This document shows, piece by piece, positions 1 to 7,290 of a stretch of 13,187 nucleotides of DNA. How positions within the stretch are numbered: the stretch's first letter is position 1; each line of letters begins with the position of its first letter. This DNA is from Rhodospirillaceae bacterium (GTDB lineage: Bacteria; Pseudomonadota; Alphaproteobacteria; Rhodospirillales; Magnetospirillaceae): contig JASLCK010000113.1 in the NCBI GenBank assembly GCA_030151865.1, positions 1-13,187 of the forward strand. Direction: 5' to 3'. The notes under the pieces are model-generated. The model worked only from the letters and a program-made list of their open reading frames with translations, was not told the origin of the DNA and ran no database searches. A program made the translations under genes and the position numbers.

Positions 1-60
1 GAAGCCGATGCGCTGGATCGCCGCACCGCGACCACCAGCCCGGCTCCGCAGGTCAAGTAA
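1..60 (+). CDS. C-terminal end of an unidentified protein (partial)
   Basis: The frame starting at base 1 reads 19 codons and ends with TAA at 58-60. The visible residues are EADALDRRTATTSPAPQVK, a polar, proline- and threonine-containing tail with no recognisable motif. A strong intrinsic terminator follows 27 bases after the stop, which supports this being the true 3' end of a plus-strand gene or operon that begins outside the window. It converges with the minus-strand operon ending at 148. No function can be given from 19 residues. Confidence 0.6.
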   Translation, partial: EADALDRRTATTSPAPQVK

Positions 61-87
61 CGTTCAAGCCGTTGAGTTCTAACGGTA

Positions 88-119
88 GGGGGGAGCTTCA
101 GGCCCCCCCCTTTTTATTT
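88..119 (+). terminator. Rho-independent terminator
   Basis: Six G (88-93) can pair with a run of eight C (103-110) across a loop of about 10 bases. The tract TTTTTATTT (111-119) follows directly. This is a classic intrinsic terminator on the plus strand, placed just after the stop codon at 60. On the minus strand the hairpin has no T tail, so it probably does not end the converging operon efficiently. Confidence 0.85.
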
Positions 120-147
120 GATGAGGGGCGTCTGAGATACCATTACA

Positions 148-1038
148 TTACCCCATCGACGGATTGATGGGTTCAACGTCCACCGCCACGTTCAGCGACT
201 GGTCGCCGCCGCCCAGCACGACGCCGCGCAACGGGCTGACATCGCCGAAGTCGCGGCCCCAGGCGGTGGTGATATGTTCCATTCCCGGCAGGCAGTCATT
301 GGTCGGGTCCATATCCACCCAGCCGAAGCCCGGAATATAAGACGCCAGCCAGGCATGGGAGGCGTCGCTGCCCACCAGCTTTTCCTGACCGGGCGGCGGG
401 CGGGTCAGCAGATAGCCGGAAACATAGCGGGCGGATAACCCCATGGCGCGCAGACAGCCAATACCCAAATGGGCGAAGTCCTGACAGACGCCGCGCCGGT
501 CGGTTAGCACCCGGGCCAACGGCGTGGCGACGGTGGTGGCGCTGGGGTCATAGGTGAAGTCGCGGAAGATACGCCCGGTCAGATCGGTCAAAGCAGCCAG
601 GATCGGCCGACCAGCGGGAAAGCTGGGGGCGGCGTAAGCAGCCAGAACGTCATTGGCCCGAACAAAGGGGCTATCAAAGCGGAATTCCACCGCTTCCAGC
701 CCTTCCGGTCCTCGGGCGTTGTTCAGCCAGTCGGCCACCCATTCCCACGGTGGGGTCTCGTCGGGGGCTGGCAGGATGCGGGGGCGCACCTCGACCCGGC
801 TGACCGCTTCGACCGTCAGTTTCTTGTGGGGGTCTTGCAGGGTGAACAGGGTGACGGGGTTGCCGTAATAGTCGGTGCCCTGATCGTCAAGGGTGGCCGG
901 TGTCGGCGTGACACGGATGGCCGAGCGGCCACAGGTCTGTCCGGCAAAGCTGCGCGGCGTCAGATGGGCCAGATGGTGGGCCACCAGAACCGGTTCCAGG
1001 TAATTGTACGTGGTCAGATGGCGGACGCGGTAAATCAT
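148..1038 (-). CDS. Transglutaminase-like family protein
   Basis: This is a 296-residue protein of the bacterial transglutaminase-like cysteine enzyme family (papain-like fold; possible peptidase, amidase or acyltransferase). Residues 1-90 resemble the bacterial transglutaminase N-terminal domain (MIYRVRHLTTYNY). The core holds the expected triad: Cys185 in RRGVCQDFAHL, His228 in ASHAW and Asp244 in WVDMDPTND. RAMGLSARYVSGYL (197-210) is also typical. There is no signal peptide, so it is likely cytoplasmic. The ATG at 1038 overlaps the TGA of the upstream gene (ATGA, 4 bp) and has no Shine-Dalgarno sequence, so translation is probably coupled. The frame stays open upstream to 1626, but that stretch lies inside the ATP-grasp/alpha-E gene and resembles nothing in the family. 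It is the last gene of the operon. The substrate is unknown. Confidence 0.93.
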   Translation of the reverse strand: MIYRVRHLTTYNYLEPVLVAHHLAHLTPRSFAGQTCGRSAIRVTPTPATLDDQGTDYYGNPVTLFTLQDPHKKLTVEAVSRVEVRPRILPAPDETPPWEWVADWLNNARGPEGLEAVEFRFDSPFVRANDVLAAYAAPSFPAGRPILAALTDLTGRIFRDFTYDPSATTVATPLARVLTDRRGVCQDFAHLGIGCLRAMGLSARYVSGYLLTRPPPGQEKLVGSDASHAWLASYIPGFGWVDMDPTNDCLPGMEHITTAWGRDFGDVSPLRGVVLGGGDQSLNVAVDVEPINPSMG

Positions 1039-3614
1039 TGCAACGGCTCGCGCAGGGTGGCGGCAGAGGTGCGGCTGACGGCGTGGGTGAAATATTCCCG
1101 CGTCACCGTTTCCGACAATTCCCACAATTTGGATCGCAGCACTTCCAAAAAGGTCGCCAGAACCCGCCGTCCGCCATCCTCGTCGGGGCGGGCCAGCACG
1201 TCGATATCGGCGGTGCGGACCGCGCCGGTCAGCCAGATGGTCATGCGCTGATCGGGGCCATAAAAACCGCCGCGCCGTCCCTGGGCCAGATGGTCCATAT
1301 GCGCCCCCAGGGCGGCGGCCTGAAACGCCAATGACCGGGGATTGCTTTCGTCGGCCAGCAGCAGATCCAGCACCGGGGCAAATTGCGGCGTTGCCAGATA
1401 GCGCGAGCGATAGGTCATGGTGCTGTCGGAAATTTCCAGCAGCACATCCATGGCCGGGGTGCCGGTGCCGTTCTTTTGCAGACAGATGCCCGACAGCAAA
1501 TCCTGCACATGCACCGCCCGCTCGACCCGCCTGCCAATGTCGATAAAACGCCACGACAGACCGCGCGTCATGTTTTCCATGGCCAGACCCGACAAGGCTT
1601 CGCAGGCCAGGATAATGTTGTTGCAAGCGTTCAGCGGCTCTTCCACCGTCAGACGGCGGGCGGGCGGCAGCCGCACGGTCTCCAGCAGTCGATTGACGGC
1701 GCGCCAGGTGTCTGGCGACAGGCGGTCGCGGGCCAGACTGGCCATGCGGTGTACCCGTTCTACATTGGCGCGCAGACCGCTGGAATGGCTGCCGTCGAAA
1801 TTCATCCGCGCCAATTCCAATGCCTGCTGGTCAGGGGTGCCGGAGATGTCGCCATTGGGGTGGAAGACGCCGTTCAACAGGCCCAGGGCGACCGGCAATT
1901 CCTCGGCTGCGCCAAAGCTGGCCTGACTGCCCGCCCGGCTGAGGACGGCGCGCAGCATGCGGGTGGTGTCTTCGGTCCGTTCTATCTGTCGGCCCAGCCA
2001 AAAGAAATTATCGGCCACCCGGCTGGGCAGATCGCGCGATCCGCGCACCAGTTTGGTGCGTACAATCGGTTGGCGGGCTTGTTGCTGGGGGTTTTCCTCG
2101 GGGTCGGACAGCACCCAGGTATCCTTGCTGCCGCCGCCCAACTGCATCGACACCACATAGCCGCCCCGTTCGGCGGCGACGCGGGTCAACCCACCCGGCA
2201 TCATCACATAGCCGCCGTTATGGGCAGCCAGATAGACGCGCATCATCACCGGGCGGCTGTCCAGGCGGCGGTTGCTCCAGACCGGAGCCGTGGACAGGCT
2301 GATATGGTCCTGGGCCAGGAAGTTTTGCGGCTGACGGCGGATTTCGGCGGCCAGGGCGGCCTTGCGCTCGGGGCTCAGGCGTTCGCCGAAGATCGGTTCC
2401 GGTCCGCCCCGTCCGGGCAGGGCCGCTTTGATCACCAGATTGCCCAGATTGTCCAGCACATGCCCGCGCGACGCGGCGTCGCCACACCACCAGCTGGGGG
2501 TGGACGCCATTTTCAAATCCTCGCCCAGCAGGCGGCGGCACAAAGCGGGCATAAAGGCCGACAGGGCCCCGCCTTCCAGGACACCGCTGCCCAGGCTGTT
2601 GGCGACGGCCACCGCGCCGGTACGGACCGCCTGTACCAACCCGGCAATGCCCAGACTGGAATCGCTGCGCAGTTCCAGGGGATCGCAGTAAGCGCCATCG
2701 GTGCGCCGCAAGATCACATCGACTGGCTGAAGGCCGTCCAGGGTTTTCAGGAAGACCTGACCGTCGCGCATGGTCAGGTCTTCGGCTTCCACCAGGGTGT
2801 AACCCAGATGGCGGGCCAGATAGGCATGTTCGAAATAAGTTTCGTTATAAGGGCCGGGGGTCAGCAGTACGGTGCGCGGATTGTCGCGCTGACGCGGGCT
2901 GAGAGCGGCCAGACTTTCCCGCAGTTTATGGAAAAACGGGGTGAGCGGCTGAACCGGCGGATCGCGTTGCAGATCGGCCAGCGTGCGCGAGATGATCACC
3001 CGGTTTTCCAGGGCATAGCCTGCGCCCGACGGGGCTTCGGTGCGGTCCGACACCACTTGCCAGCTGCCATCGGGGGCGCGGGCCAGATCGGCGGCGTAAA
3101 GATGCAGATGCACCCCGCCCGGCGTCGCCACATTGCGCAAGGGGCGCAGGAAGGACGGATGGGAAAACACCAACCCCGGCGGCAGCAAGCCTTCGGCCAG
3201 CAGATGCTGGGGGCCGTAAAGATCGGCCAGCACCGCATTCAGCACCAGGGCGCGCTGCGCCATGCCCCGTTCTAGCGCCTGCCATTCGGCGGCGTCGATG
3301 ATCATCGGCACCGGGTCAAGCTGCCAGGGCCGGTCCAACCCGCGCGGATCGCCATAAACGTTATAGGTGACGCCGTTTTCACGGATCAGCCGTTGCCCGC
3401 CTTCCCACCGGCTTTCCAATTCGTCGGGGGGAAGGGCGGTCAGGCCGTTGATGAACGGGTTCCAGGCCGGACGCAGGCTGCCGTCTTCGGTGGCCATTTC
3501 GTCCCAGCGGCCCCGTTGCAGGGGATAGCCCAGCCGAACGACACCGGAAAACGCCCCCGGTAAGTCGCCCTGGTTCTGGTCGAGGCCGGGCTCATGCCAG
3601 CGGCGGTCCTGCAT
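1035..3614 (-). CDS. Circularly permuted ATP-grasp / alpha-E fusion protein
   Basis: This 859-residue protein fuses two domains often encoded separately. Residues about 80-500 are a circularly permuted ATP-grasp domain (DUF404/DUF407 type). Motifs include LENRVIISR (202-210), TPGPYNETYFEH (252-263), ILRRTDGAYCDPLEL (301-315), NSLGSGVLEG (339-348) and VIKAALPGRGGPEPIFGERL (394-413). Residues about 525-850 are an alpha-helical alpha-E domain (DUF403), opening with PSRVADNFFWLGRQIERTEDTTR. ATP-grasp enzymes usually activate a carboxylate as acyl phosphate and join it to an amine or thiol, so an amide ligase role is inferred. An ATG also lies at 3620, but AAGGA (3624-3620) sits five bases before the ATG at 3614, so I chose 3614. 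The gene lies 38 bp after the DUF2126 gene and overlaps the next gene by four bases. No substrate or product is known. Confidence 0.93.
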   Translation of the reverse strand: MQDRRWHEPGLDQNQGDLPGAFSGVVRLGYPLQRGRWDEMATEDGSLRPAWNPFINGLTALPPDELESRWEGGQRLIRENGVTYNVYGDPRGLDRPWQLDPVPMIIDAAEWQALERGMAQRALVLNAVLADLYGPQHLLAEGLLPPGLVFSHPSFLRPLRNVATPGGVHLHLYAADLARAPDGSWQVVSDRTEAPSGAGYALENRVIISRTLADLQRDPPVQPLTPFFHKLRESLAALSPRQRDNPRTVLLTPGPYNETYFEHAYLARHLGYTLVEAEDLTMRDGQVFLKTLDGLQPVDVILRRTDGAYCDPLELRSDSSLGIAGLVQAVRTGAVAVANSLGSGVLEGGALSAFMPALCRRLLGEDLKMASTPSWWCGDAASRGHVLDNLGNLVIKAALPGRGGPEPIFGERLSPERKAALAAEIRRQPQNFLAQDHISLSTAPVWSNRRLDSRPVMMRVYLAAHNGGYVMMPGGLTRVAAERGGYVVSMQLGGGSKDTWVLSDPEENPQQQARQPIVRTKLVRGSRDLPSRVADNFFWLGRQIERTEDTTRMLRAVLSRAGSQASFGAAEELPVALGLLNGVFHPNGDISGTPDQQALELARMNFDGSHSSGLRANVERVHRMASLARDRLSPDTWRAVNRLLETVRLPPARRLTVEEPLNACNNIILACEALSGLAMENMTRGLSWRFIDIGRRVERAVHVQDLLSGICLQKNGTGTPAMDVLLEISDSTMTYRSRYLATPQFAPVLDLLLADESNPRSLAFQAAALGAHMDHLAQGRRGGFYGPDQRMTIWLTGAVRTADIDVLARPDEDGGRRVLATFLEVLRSKLWELSETVTREYFTHAVSRTSAATLREPLQ

Positions 3615-3619
3615 CGTCA

Positions 3620-3624
3620 TCCTT
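3620..3624 (-). promoter_or_regulatory. Ribosome binding site deciding the ATP-grasp/alpha-E start
   Basis: On the minus strand AAGGA occupies 3624-3620 and is followed by TGACG and then ATG at 3614. The five-base gap suits this ATG. The alternative ATG at 3620 shares its first base with the site and could not use it. Confidence 0.6.
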
Positions 3625-3638
3625 ACCGTTTAAAATTT

Positions 3639-3652
3639 CCCCCCAGTGGGGG
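3639..3652. repeat. Short intercistronic hairpin
   Basis: The run CCCCC (3640-3644) and GGGGG (3648-3652) form a 5-bp stem with a 3-base loop, in the 38-bp gap between the DUF2126 and ATP-grasp/alpha-E genes. On the minus (coding) strand the stem is followed by GAAATTTTAAA rather than a T run. It is therefore more likely an mRNA stability or processing element than a terminator. Confidence 0.45.
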
Positions 3653-6600
3653 TTACTCCGTACTAAAGCGCAGATCGAGGGTGGTGGGGAAGTGGGGATT
3701 ATGGTCCCGCTTGGGCGATACCATCGGCCCAGGGGTATGGCCGATGGGGAAAAACCGAGACAGACGGCGGCTTTCCGCCTCGTTTCCATTGACGGGAAGC
3801 GTCTGATAATTTCGCCCGCCGGGATGGGCGACATGATAGGTGCAGCCGCCTAAGGATCGGCCGGTCCAACTGTCGAACAAGTCGAACACCAGTGGGGCAT
3901 GAACCCCGATGGTGGGATGCAAGCAGGATGCCGGCTGCCAGGCGCGGAAGCGTACCCCGGCTACCGATTCGCCATCGGTGCCGGTGGGGGTCAGCGGCAA
4001 ACGCCGCCCGTTGCAGGTGACGGCGTAGCGATCCCCGGTCAGGCCATCGACGCGCACCTGCAAGCGTTCCAACGAACTGTCCACATAGCGCACGGTGCCG
4101 CCTGCGCCGGGTTCCTCGCCCATCACATGCCAGGCTTCCAGGGCTTGGCGCAGTTCGATGCCGACACCCTGATGACGCACCGCGCCATAACGGGGGAAGC
4201 GGAATTCGTAATGTGGGGTGAACCAAGCAGGGTCGAAGGCATAGCCCGCCCGTCCCATATCGGCCAGAACATCTAGGAAGTCGGCCCAGACGAAATGCGG
4301 CAGCATAAAGCGGTCGCGCAGCGCATTGCCCCAATGGACCGGCGGCTGAATATAGGGTTCGTGCCAGAAACGGGCGATCAAGGCGCGCAGCAGCAATTGC
4401 TGAACACAGCTCATCTGCGGATGGGGCGGCATTTCAAAGGCGCGGAATTCCACCAATCCCAGCCGTCCGGTTGGGCCATCGGGGGAATAAAGCTTGTCGA
4501 TGCAGATTTCCGTGCGGTGGGTGTTGCCAGTGACGTCGATCAGCACATTGCGGAAAATCCGGTCCACCAGCCAGGGCGGGCAGGGTGCGCCGGGCGGCGG
4601 CAGTTGGGACAGGGCGATCTGCAATTCGTAAAGGCTGTCGTCGCGGGCTTCGTCCACGCGCGGGGCCTGACTGGTCGGCCCCAGGAATAGCCCGGAAAAT
4701 AGATAAGACAGGCTGGGGTGGTTTTGCCAATACCGCACCAGACTGCCCAGCAGATCGGGGCGGCGCAGGAACGGACTGTCGGCTGCGGTGCGTCCGCCCA
4801 CCACAATGTGATTGCCGCCGCCGGTGCCGACATGGCGGCCGTCGATCATGAATTTTTCCGCACCCAGCCTGGATTCCCGCGCTGCTTCGTACAAAGCTCC
4901 GGTGGTATCGCGCAATTGCCGCCAGGATGCGGCGGGGTGGATGTTGACCTCGATCACGCCGGGATCGGGGGTGACTTTAATGACGTTGATGCGGGCATCG
5001 GGCGGCGGCGGATAGCCTTCCAGATGCAAGGGTGTGCCCAGGTCGGCAGCCACATCCTCGATCGCCGCCACCAGTTCGACGAAATCATCGGCGGTTTCCA
5101 GCGGCGGCATGAACAGGCACAGCTTGCCGTCGCGCGGTTGCAGGGCCAGGGCGGTGCGCACATTGCCAGCGACCATGCCCTTGTCGGTCATGTGCGGGCG
5201 GTCCGGTTGACCGGCGATCTGTTCGGTTTGCTCATGCCGGGGCTGGGGCGGGCCGACGCGGCGGGTTTGCCGCAGTTGGCTGGATTCGGGCAGCGGCCCA
5301 TGCGGCGCGAACGGATCGGCGGGTATGTACCAGGGATAGGCAGCGGGCGCGATCCATGGCAACTGATCCAGCGGCAGGCGGAAACCCAGGGGCGAATCGC
5401 CGGGCAGCAGATACATCCGTTCGCGCCGGAACGGCCAGGGACCGGTGATCCAGGCCGCTTTCGACGCATCGGCGTTCCAGCGTTGCAGGGGTAAGGCAAA
5501 GCCGACGGGGCGGGTTAAGCCATGTTCGAAGACGCGGGCCAGACGGGCCCGTTCCTCGGGGTCGTCCAGGCGGGAATCCTGGGGATCGACATTCAGCGGC
5601 AGCTTGTGTTCGCGCAGGATGTAGTGAACCGGGTCTTCATAGGCTTCCACCAGATAATCCGGGTCCAGCCCCAGCCGCACCGCCAGCCGTTCACCGAACA
5701 GGCGAGCGGTGTCTTCGTCGGGCTGATGGTCGCCGGGCACTTCCGGGGCGATCAGCGACGGATCGGTCCACAACGGTTGCCCATCGCCGCGCCAATAAAG
5801 CGCAAAGGCCCAGCGGGGTAGGGACTCGCCCGGATACCACTTGCCCTGGCCAAAGGTTAAAAGCCCGCCGGGCGCAAAGCGGTCGCGCAAACGGCTGATC
5901 AGATCAAAGGCCCGTTCGCGTTTGTGTGGGCCAACCGCGTCGGTGTTCCACTCCGCCCCGTCCATATCGTCGATGGCGATAAAGGTCGGCTCGCCGCCCA
6001 TGGTCAGGCGAACGTCGCCGTCGTTCAGGATCTGGTCGATACGTTGGCCCAGGGCATCGATGGTGCGCCATTGGGCATCGTCGTAAGGTTTGGTGACGCG
6101 GGGCGTTTCCTTGACCCGTGTGACCGACATTTCGTAATCGAAGGTCACTTCGCACGGGTCCACCACGCCGGTGATGGGGGCGGCGCTGGAGGGTTCAGGC
6201 GAGCAGGCCAGGGGGATGTGGCCTTCACCTGCCAGCAAGCCCGATGTGGGGTCAAGGCCGATCCAGCCCGCGCCGGGCAGATAGACCTCGGTCCAGGCGT
6301 GCAGGTCGGTGAAGTCGCTGGTCGGGCCGGTGGGACCATCCAGCGGTTTCTGGTCTGGGGTCAACTGGATCAGATAGCCCGAAACGAAACGGGCAGCCAA
6401 GCCAAGGTGGCGCAATATCTGCACTAAAAGCCAAGCGCTGTCGCGGCATGATCCGGTGCGCTTGCCCAAACTTTCTTCGCAGCTTTGCACGCCGGGTTCC
6501 ATGCGGATTACATAGCCGATGTGCTGTTGCAGCTTTTGGTTCAGATCAACCAGAAAGTTGATGGTCTGCTGGGGTGTCCGATCAATGCCCGCCAGATAGG

Positions 6601-6985
6601 CGGCCAGCAGCGGCCCCGGTTCCTCGGTCACCAGAAAGGGGGCCAGTTCCGACGACAGGGACGGATCATAGGCAAAGGGAATTTGCTCGGCGCTGGGTTC
6701 CAGGAAAAAGTCGAACGGATTATGGATCGCCATTTCGGCGATCAGATCGACCTCGATCGACAGTTCCGTCACTTTTTCCGGGAAAACCAGACGGGCCAGA
6801 TAGTTCCCTTGCGGATCTTGCTGCCAGTTGATGAAGTGATTTTCAGGCTTGACTGTCAGGGAATAAGACAAAATCGCCGTGCGGGAATGGGGGGCGGGAC
6901 GCAGCCGGACCACCTGCGGCGACACCGTGACAGGCCGGTCATAGCGGTAAGCGGTACGATGACGCAGGGCGACATGAATGCTCAT
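3653..6985 (-). CDS. Transglutaminase-like / DUF2126 putative amidoligase
   Basis: This 1110-residue two-part protein is the first gene of the operon. Residues 1-100 are a bacterial transglutaminase N-terminal domain. Residues about 140-260 hold the transglutaminase core: Cys180 in GSCRDSAW, His229 in DLHAWTEVYLPG and Asp245 in WIGLDPTSG. From about residue 300 the protein is DUF2126, classified as a putative amidoligase related to glutamine synthetase/glutamate-cysteine ligase. Visible motifs are LTMGGEPTFI (327-336), GQGKWYPGE (379-387), PDPGVIEVNIHP (673-684), GRHVGTGGGNHIVVGG (716-731), HRTEICIDKL (823-832) and GLVEFRAFEMP (843-853). Full length suggests both modules are intact. The start at 6985 has GGGGA five bases upstream and begins with the conserved strand MSIHVALRHRTAYRYD. 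The frame continues to 7069 but the extra residues are not domain-like. With the two downstream genes it probably forms a peptide-bond or isopeptide forming and trimming system of unknown substrate. Confidence 0.93.
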   Translation of the reverse strand: MSIHVALRHRTAYRYDRPVTVSPQVVRLRPAPHSRTAILSYSLTVKPENHFINWQQDPQGNYLARLVFPEKVTELSIEVDLIAEMAIHNPFDFFLEPSAEQIPFAYDPSLSSELAPFLVTEEPGPLLAAYLAGIDRTPQQTINFLVDLNQKLQQHIGYVIRMEPGVQSCEESLGKRTGSCRDSAWLLVQILRHLGLAARFVSGYLIQLTPDQKPLDGPTGPTSDFTDLHAWTEVYLPGAGWIGLDPTSGLLAGEGHIPLACSPEPSSAAPITGVVDPCEVTFDYEMSVTRVKETPRVTKPYDDAQWRTIDALGQRIDQILNDGDVRLTMGGEPTFIAIDDMDGAEWNTDAVGPHKRERAFDLISRLRDRFAPGGLLTFGQGKWYPGESLPRWAFALYWRGDGQPLWTDPSLIAPEVPGDHQPDEDTARLFGERLAVRLGLDPDYLVEAYEDPVHYILREHKLPLNVDPQDSRLDDPEERARLARVFEHGLTRPVGFALPLQRWNADASKAAWITGPWPFRRERMYLLPGDSPLGFRLPLDQLPWIAPAAYPWYIPADPFAPHGPLPESSQLRQTRRVGPPQPRHEQTEQIAGQPDRPHMTDKGMVAGNVRTALALQPRDGKLCLFMPPLETADDFVELVAAIEDVAADLGTPLHLEGYPPPPDARINVIKVTPDPGVIEVNIHPAASWRQLRDTTGALYEAARESRLGAEKFMIDGRHVGTGGGNHIVVGGRTAADSPFLRRPDLLGSLVRYWQNHPSLSYLFSGLFLGPTSQAPRVDEARDDSLYELQIALSQLPPPGAPCPPWLVDRIFRNVLIDVTGNTHRTEICIDKLYSPDGPTGRLGLVEFRAFEMPPHPQMSCVQQLLLRALIARFWHEPYIQPPVHWGNALRDRFMLPHFVWADFLDVLADMGRAGYAFDPAWFTPHYEFRFPRYGAVRHQGVGIELRQALEAWHVMGEEPGAGGTVRYVDSSLERLQVRVDGLTGDRYAVTCNGRRLPLTPTGTDGESVAGVRFRAWQPASCLHPTIGVHAPLVFDLFDSWTGRSLGGCTYHVAHPGGRNYQTLPVNGNEAESRRLSRFFPIGHTPGPMVSPKRDHNPHFPTTLDLRFSTE

Positions 6986-6990
6986 TCTTA

Positions 6991-6995
6991 TCCCC
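6991..6995 (-). promoter_or_regulatory. Ribosome binding site of the DUF2126 gene
   Basis: On the minus strand GGGGA (6995-6991) is followed by TAAGA and then ATG at 6985. This supports 6985 over the in-frame upstream codon near 7069. Confidence 0.6.
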
Positions 6996-7021
6996 AAACT
7001 ATTCTTTTGCCTGACGATCAT

Positions 7022-7069
7022 TGGGCAAAGAACGAGGGTGGGCAAGGTCTTTGTCCTAAATTTGGGCAA
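7022..7069. repeat. Three direct TGGGCAA heptamers upstream of the DUF2126 operon
   Basis: TGGGCAA occurs at 7022-7028, 7039-7045 and 7063-7069 on the plus strand (TTGCCCA on the operon's coding strand). The start-to-start spacings are 17 and 24 bp. A related TTGGGCA lies at 7219-7225. The cluster lies 37-84 bp upstream of the DUF2126 start codon, where a regulator could bind. The factor is unknown. Confidence 0.4.
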
Positions 7070-7079
7070 TAAATTTAGG
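7055..7079. promoter_or_regulatory. Perfect 9-bp inverted repeat, candidate operator
   Basis: CCTAAATTT (7055-7063) and AAATTTAGG (7071-7079) are exact reverse complements separated by 7 bp, with centres 16 bp apart. That geometry suits a dimeric DNA-binding protein. It lies in the divergent region, about 70-94 bp upstream of the DUF2126 start and 212-236 bp upstream of the response-regulator start. I could not place convincing -35/-10 elements around it. It could also act as a hairpin in RNA, but there is no T tail. Confidence 0.55.
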
Positions 7080-7089
7080 TGGTGACATA

Positions 7090-7164
7090 ATGGGCATCCG
7101 TGTGCTCTGTCTGTTGTCCGCTCAAGGGGTTGTCTTGATCCCTAGGAAAATAAGGATGAGGTAA
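7090..7164 (+). CDS. Possible 24-residue leader peptide (weak)
   Basis: An ATG at 7090 opens 24 codons (MGIRVLCLLSAQGVVLIPRK...) and stops with TAA at 7162-7164. GGTGG/GGTGA lies 4-7 bases upstream of the ATG. The peptide is hydrophobic in the middle and basic at the end. It sits in the leader of the response regulator, after the inverted repeat at 7055-7079. An ORF this short can occur by chance, and I recognise no family. Confidence 0.15.
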   Translation: MGIRVLCLLSAQGVVLIPRKIRMR

Positions 7165-7177
7165 TTTAAGGGATTTC

Positions 7178-7196
7178 TGGTGGTTGCGGACCACCA
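7178..7196. repeat. 7-bp inverted repeat upstream of the response regulator
   Basis: TGGTGGT (7178-7184) and ACCACCA (7190-7196) are exact reverse complements around TGCGG. The dyad lies about 95 bp before the response-regulator ATG. It may be an operator, for example for autoregulation, or a leader hairpin. The remaining bases of this 305-bp gap show nothing further that I can support. Confidence 0.4.
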
Positions 7197-7290
7197 TTGG
7201 CAGTGGCATAGTCCGCTATTGGGCAGGGGACCAGCGTGGGCTGTGGGGACTGCGCCTCACCCGGTATGATTTAAGGGGGCCTGGAAACAG

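Noticed and set aside
1039..1626. Upstream extension of the transglutaminase frame (possible 492-residue protein)
   Set aside because: The extra residues overlap the alpha-E coding region in another frame and do not resemble the family. The ATGA overlap at 1035-1038 and the conserved MIYRVRHLTTY start support the shorter protein.
1383..3275. Plus-strand 630-codon open frame opposite the ATP-grasp/alpha-E gene
   Set aside because: It is rich in Gln, His, Gly and Ala in the pattern expected from the antisense of a high-GC gene. It has no domain signature, while the minus strand encodes clear conserved motifs.
4718..5494. Plus-strand 258-codon open frame opposite the DUF2126 gene
   Set aside because: Antisense shadow of a strongly supported gene, with no recognisable motif.
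6986..7069. 28-residue N-terminal extension of the DUF2126 protein
   Set aside because: The conserved N-terminal domain begins at 6985, where a good ribosome binding site is found. The extension also covers the repeat-rich control region.
7035..7080. Sigma-54-like GG...GC arrangement upstream of the DUF2126 operon
   Set aside because: The spacing between GG and GC is 11 rather than 10 bases and the TGGCA part of the -24 box is absent.
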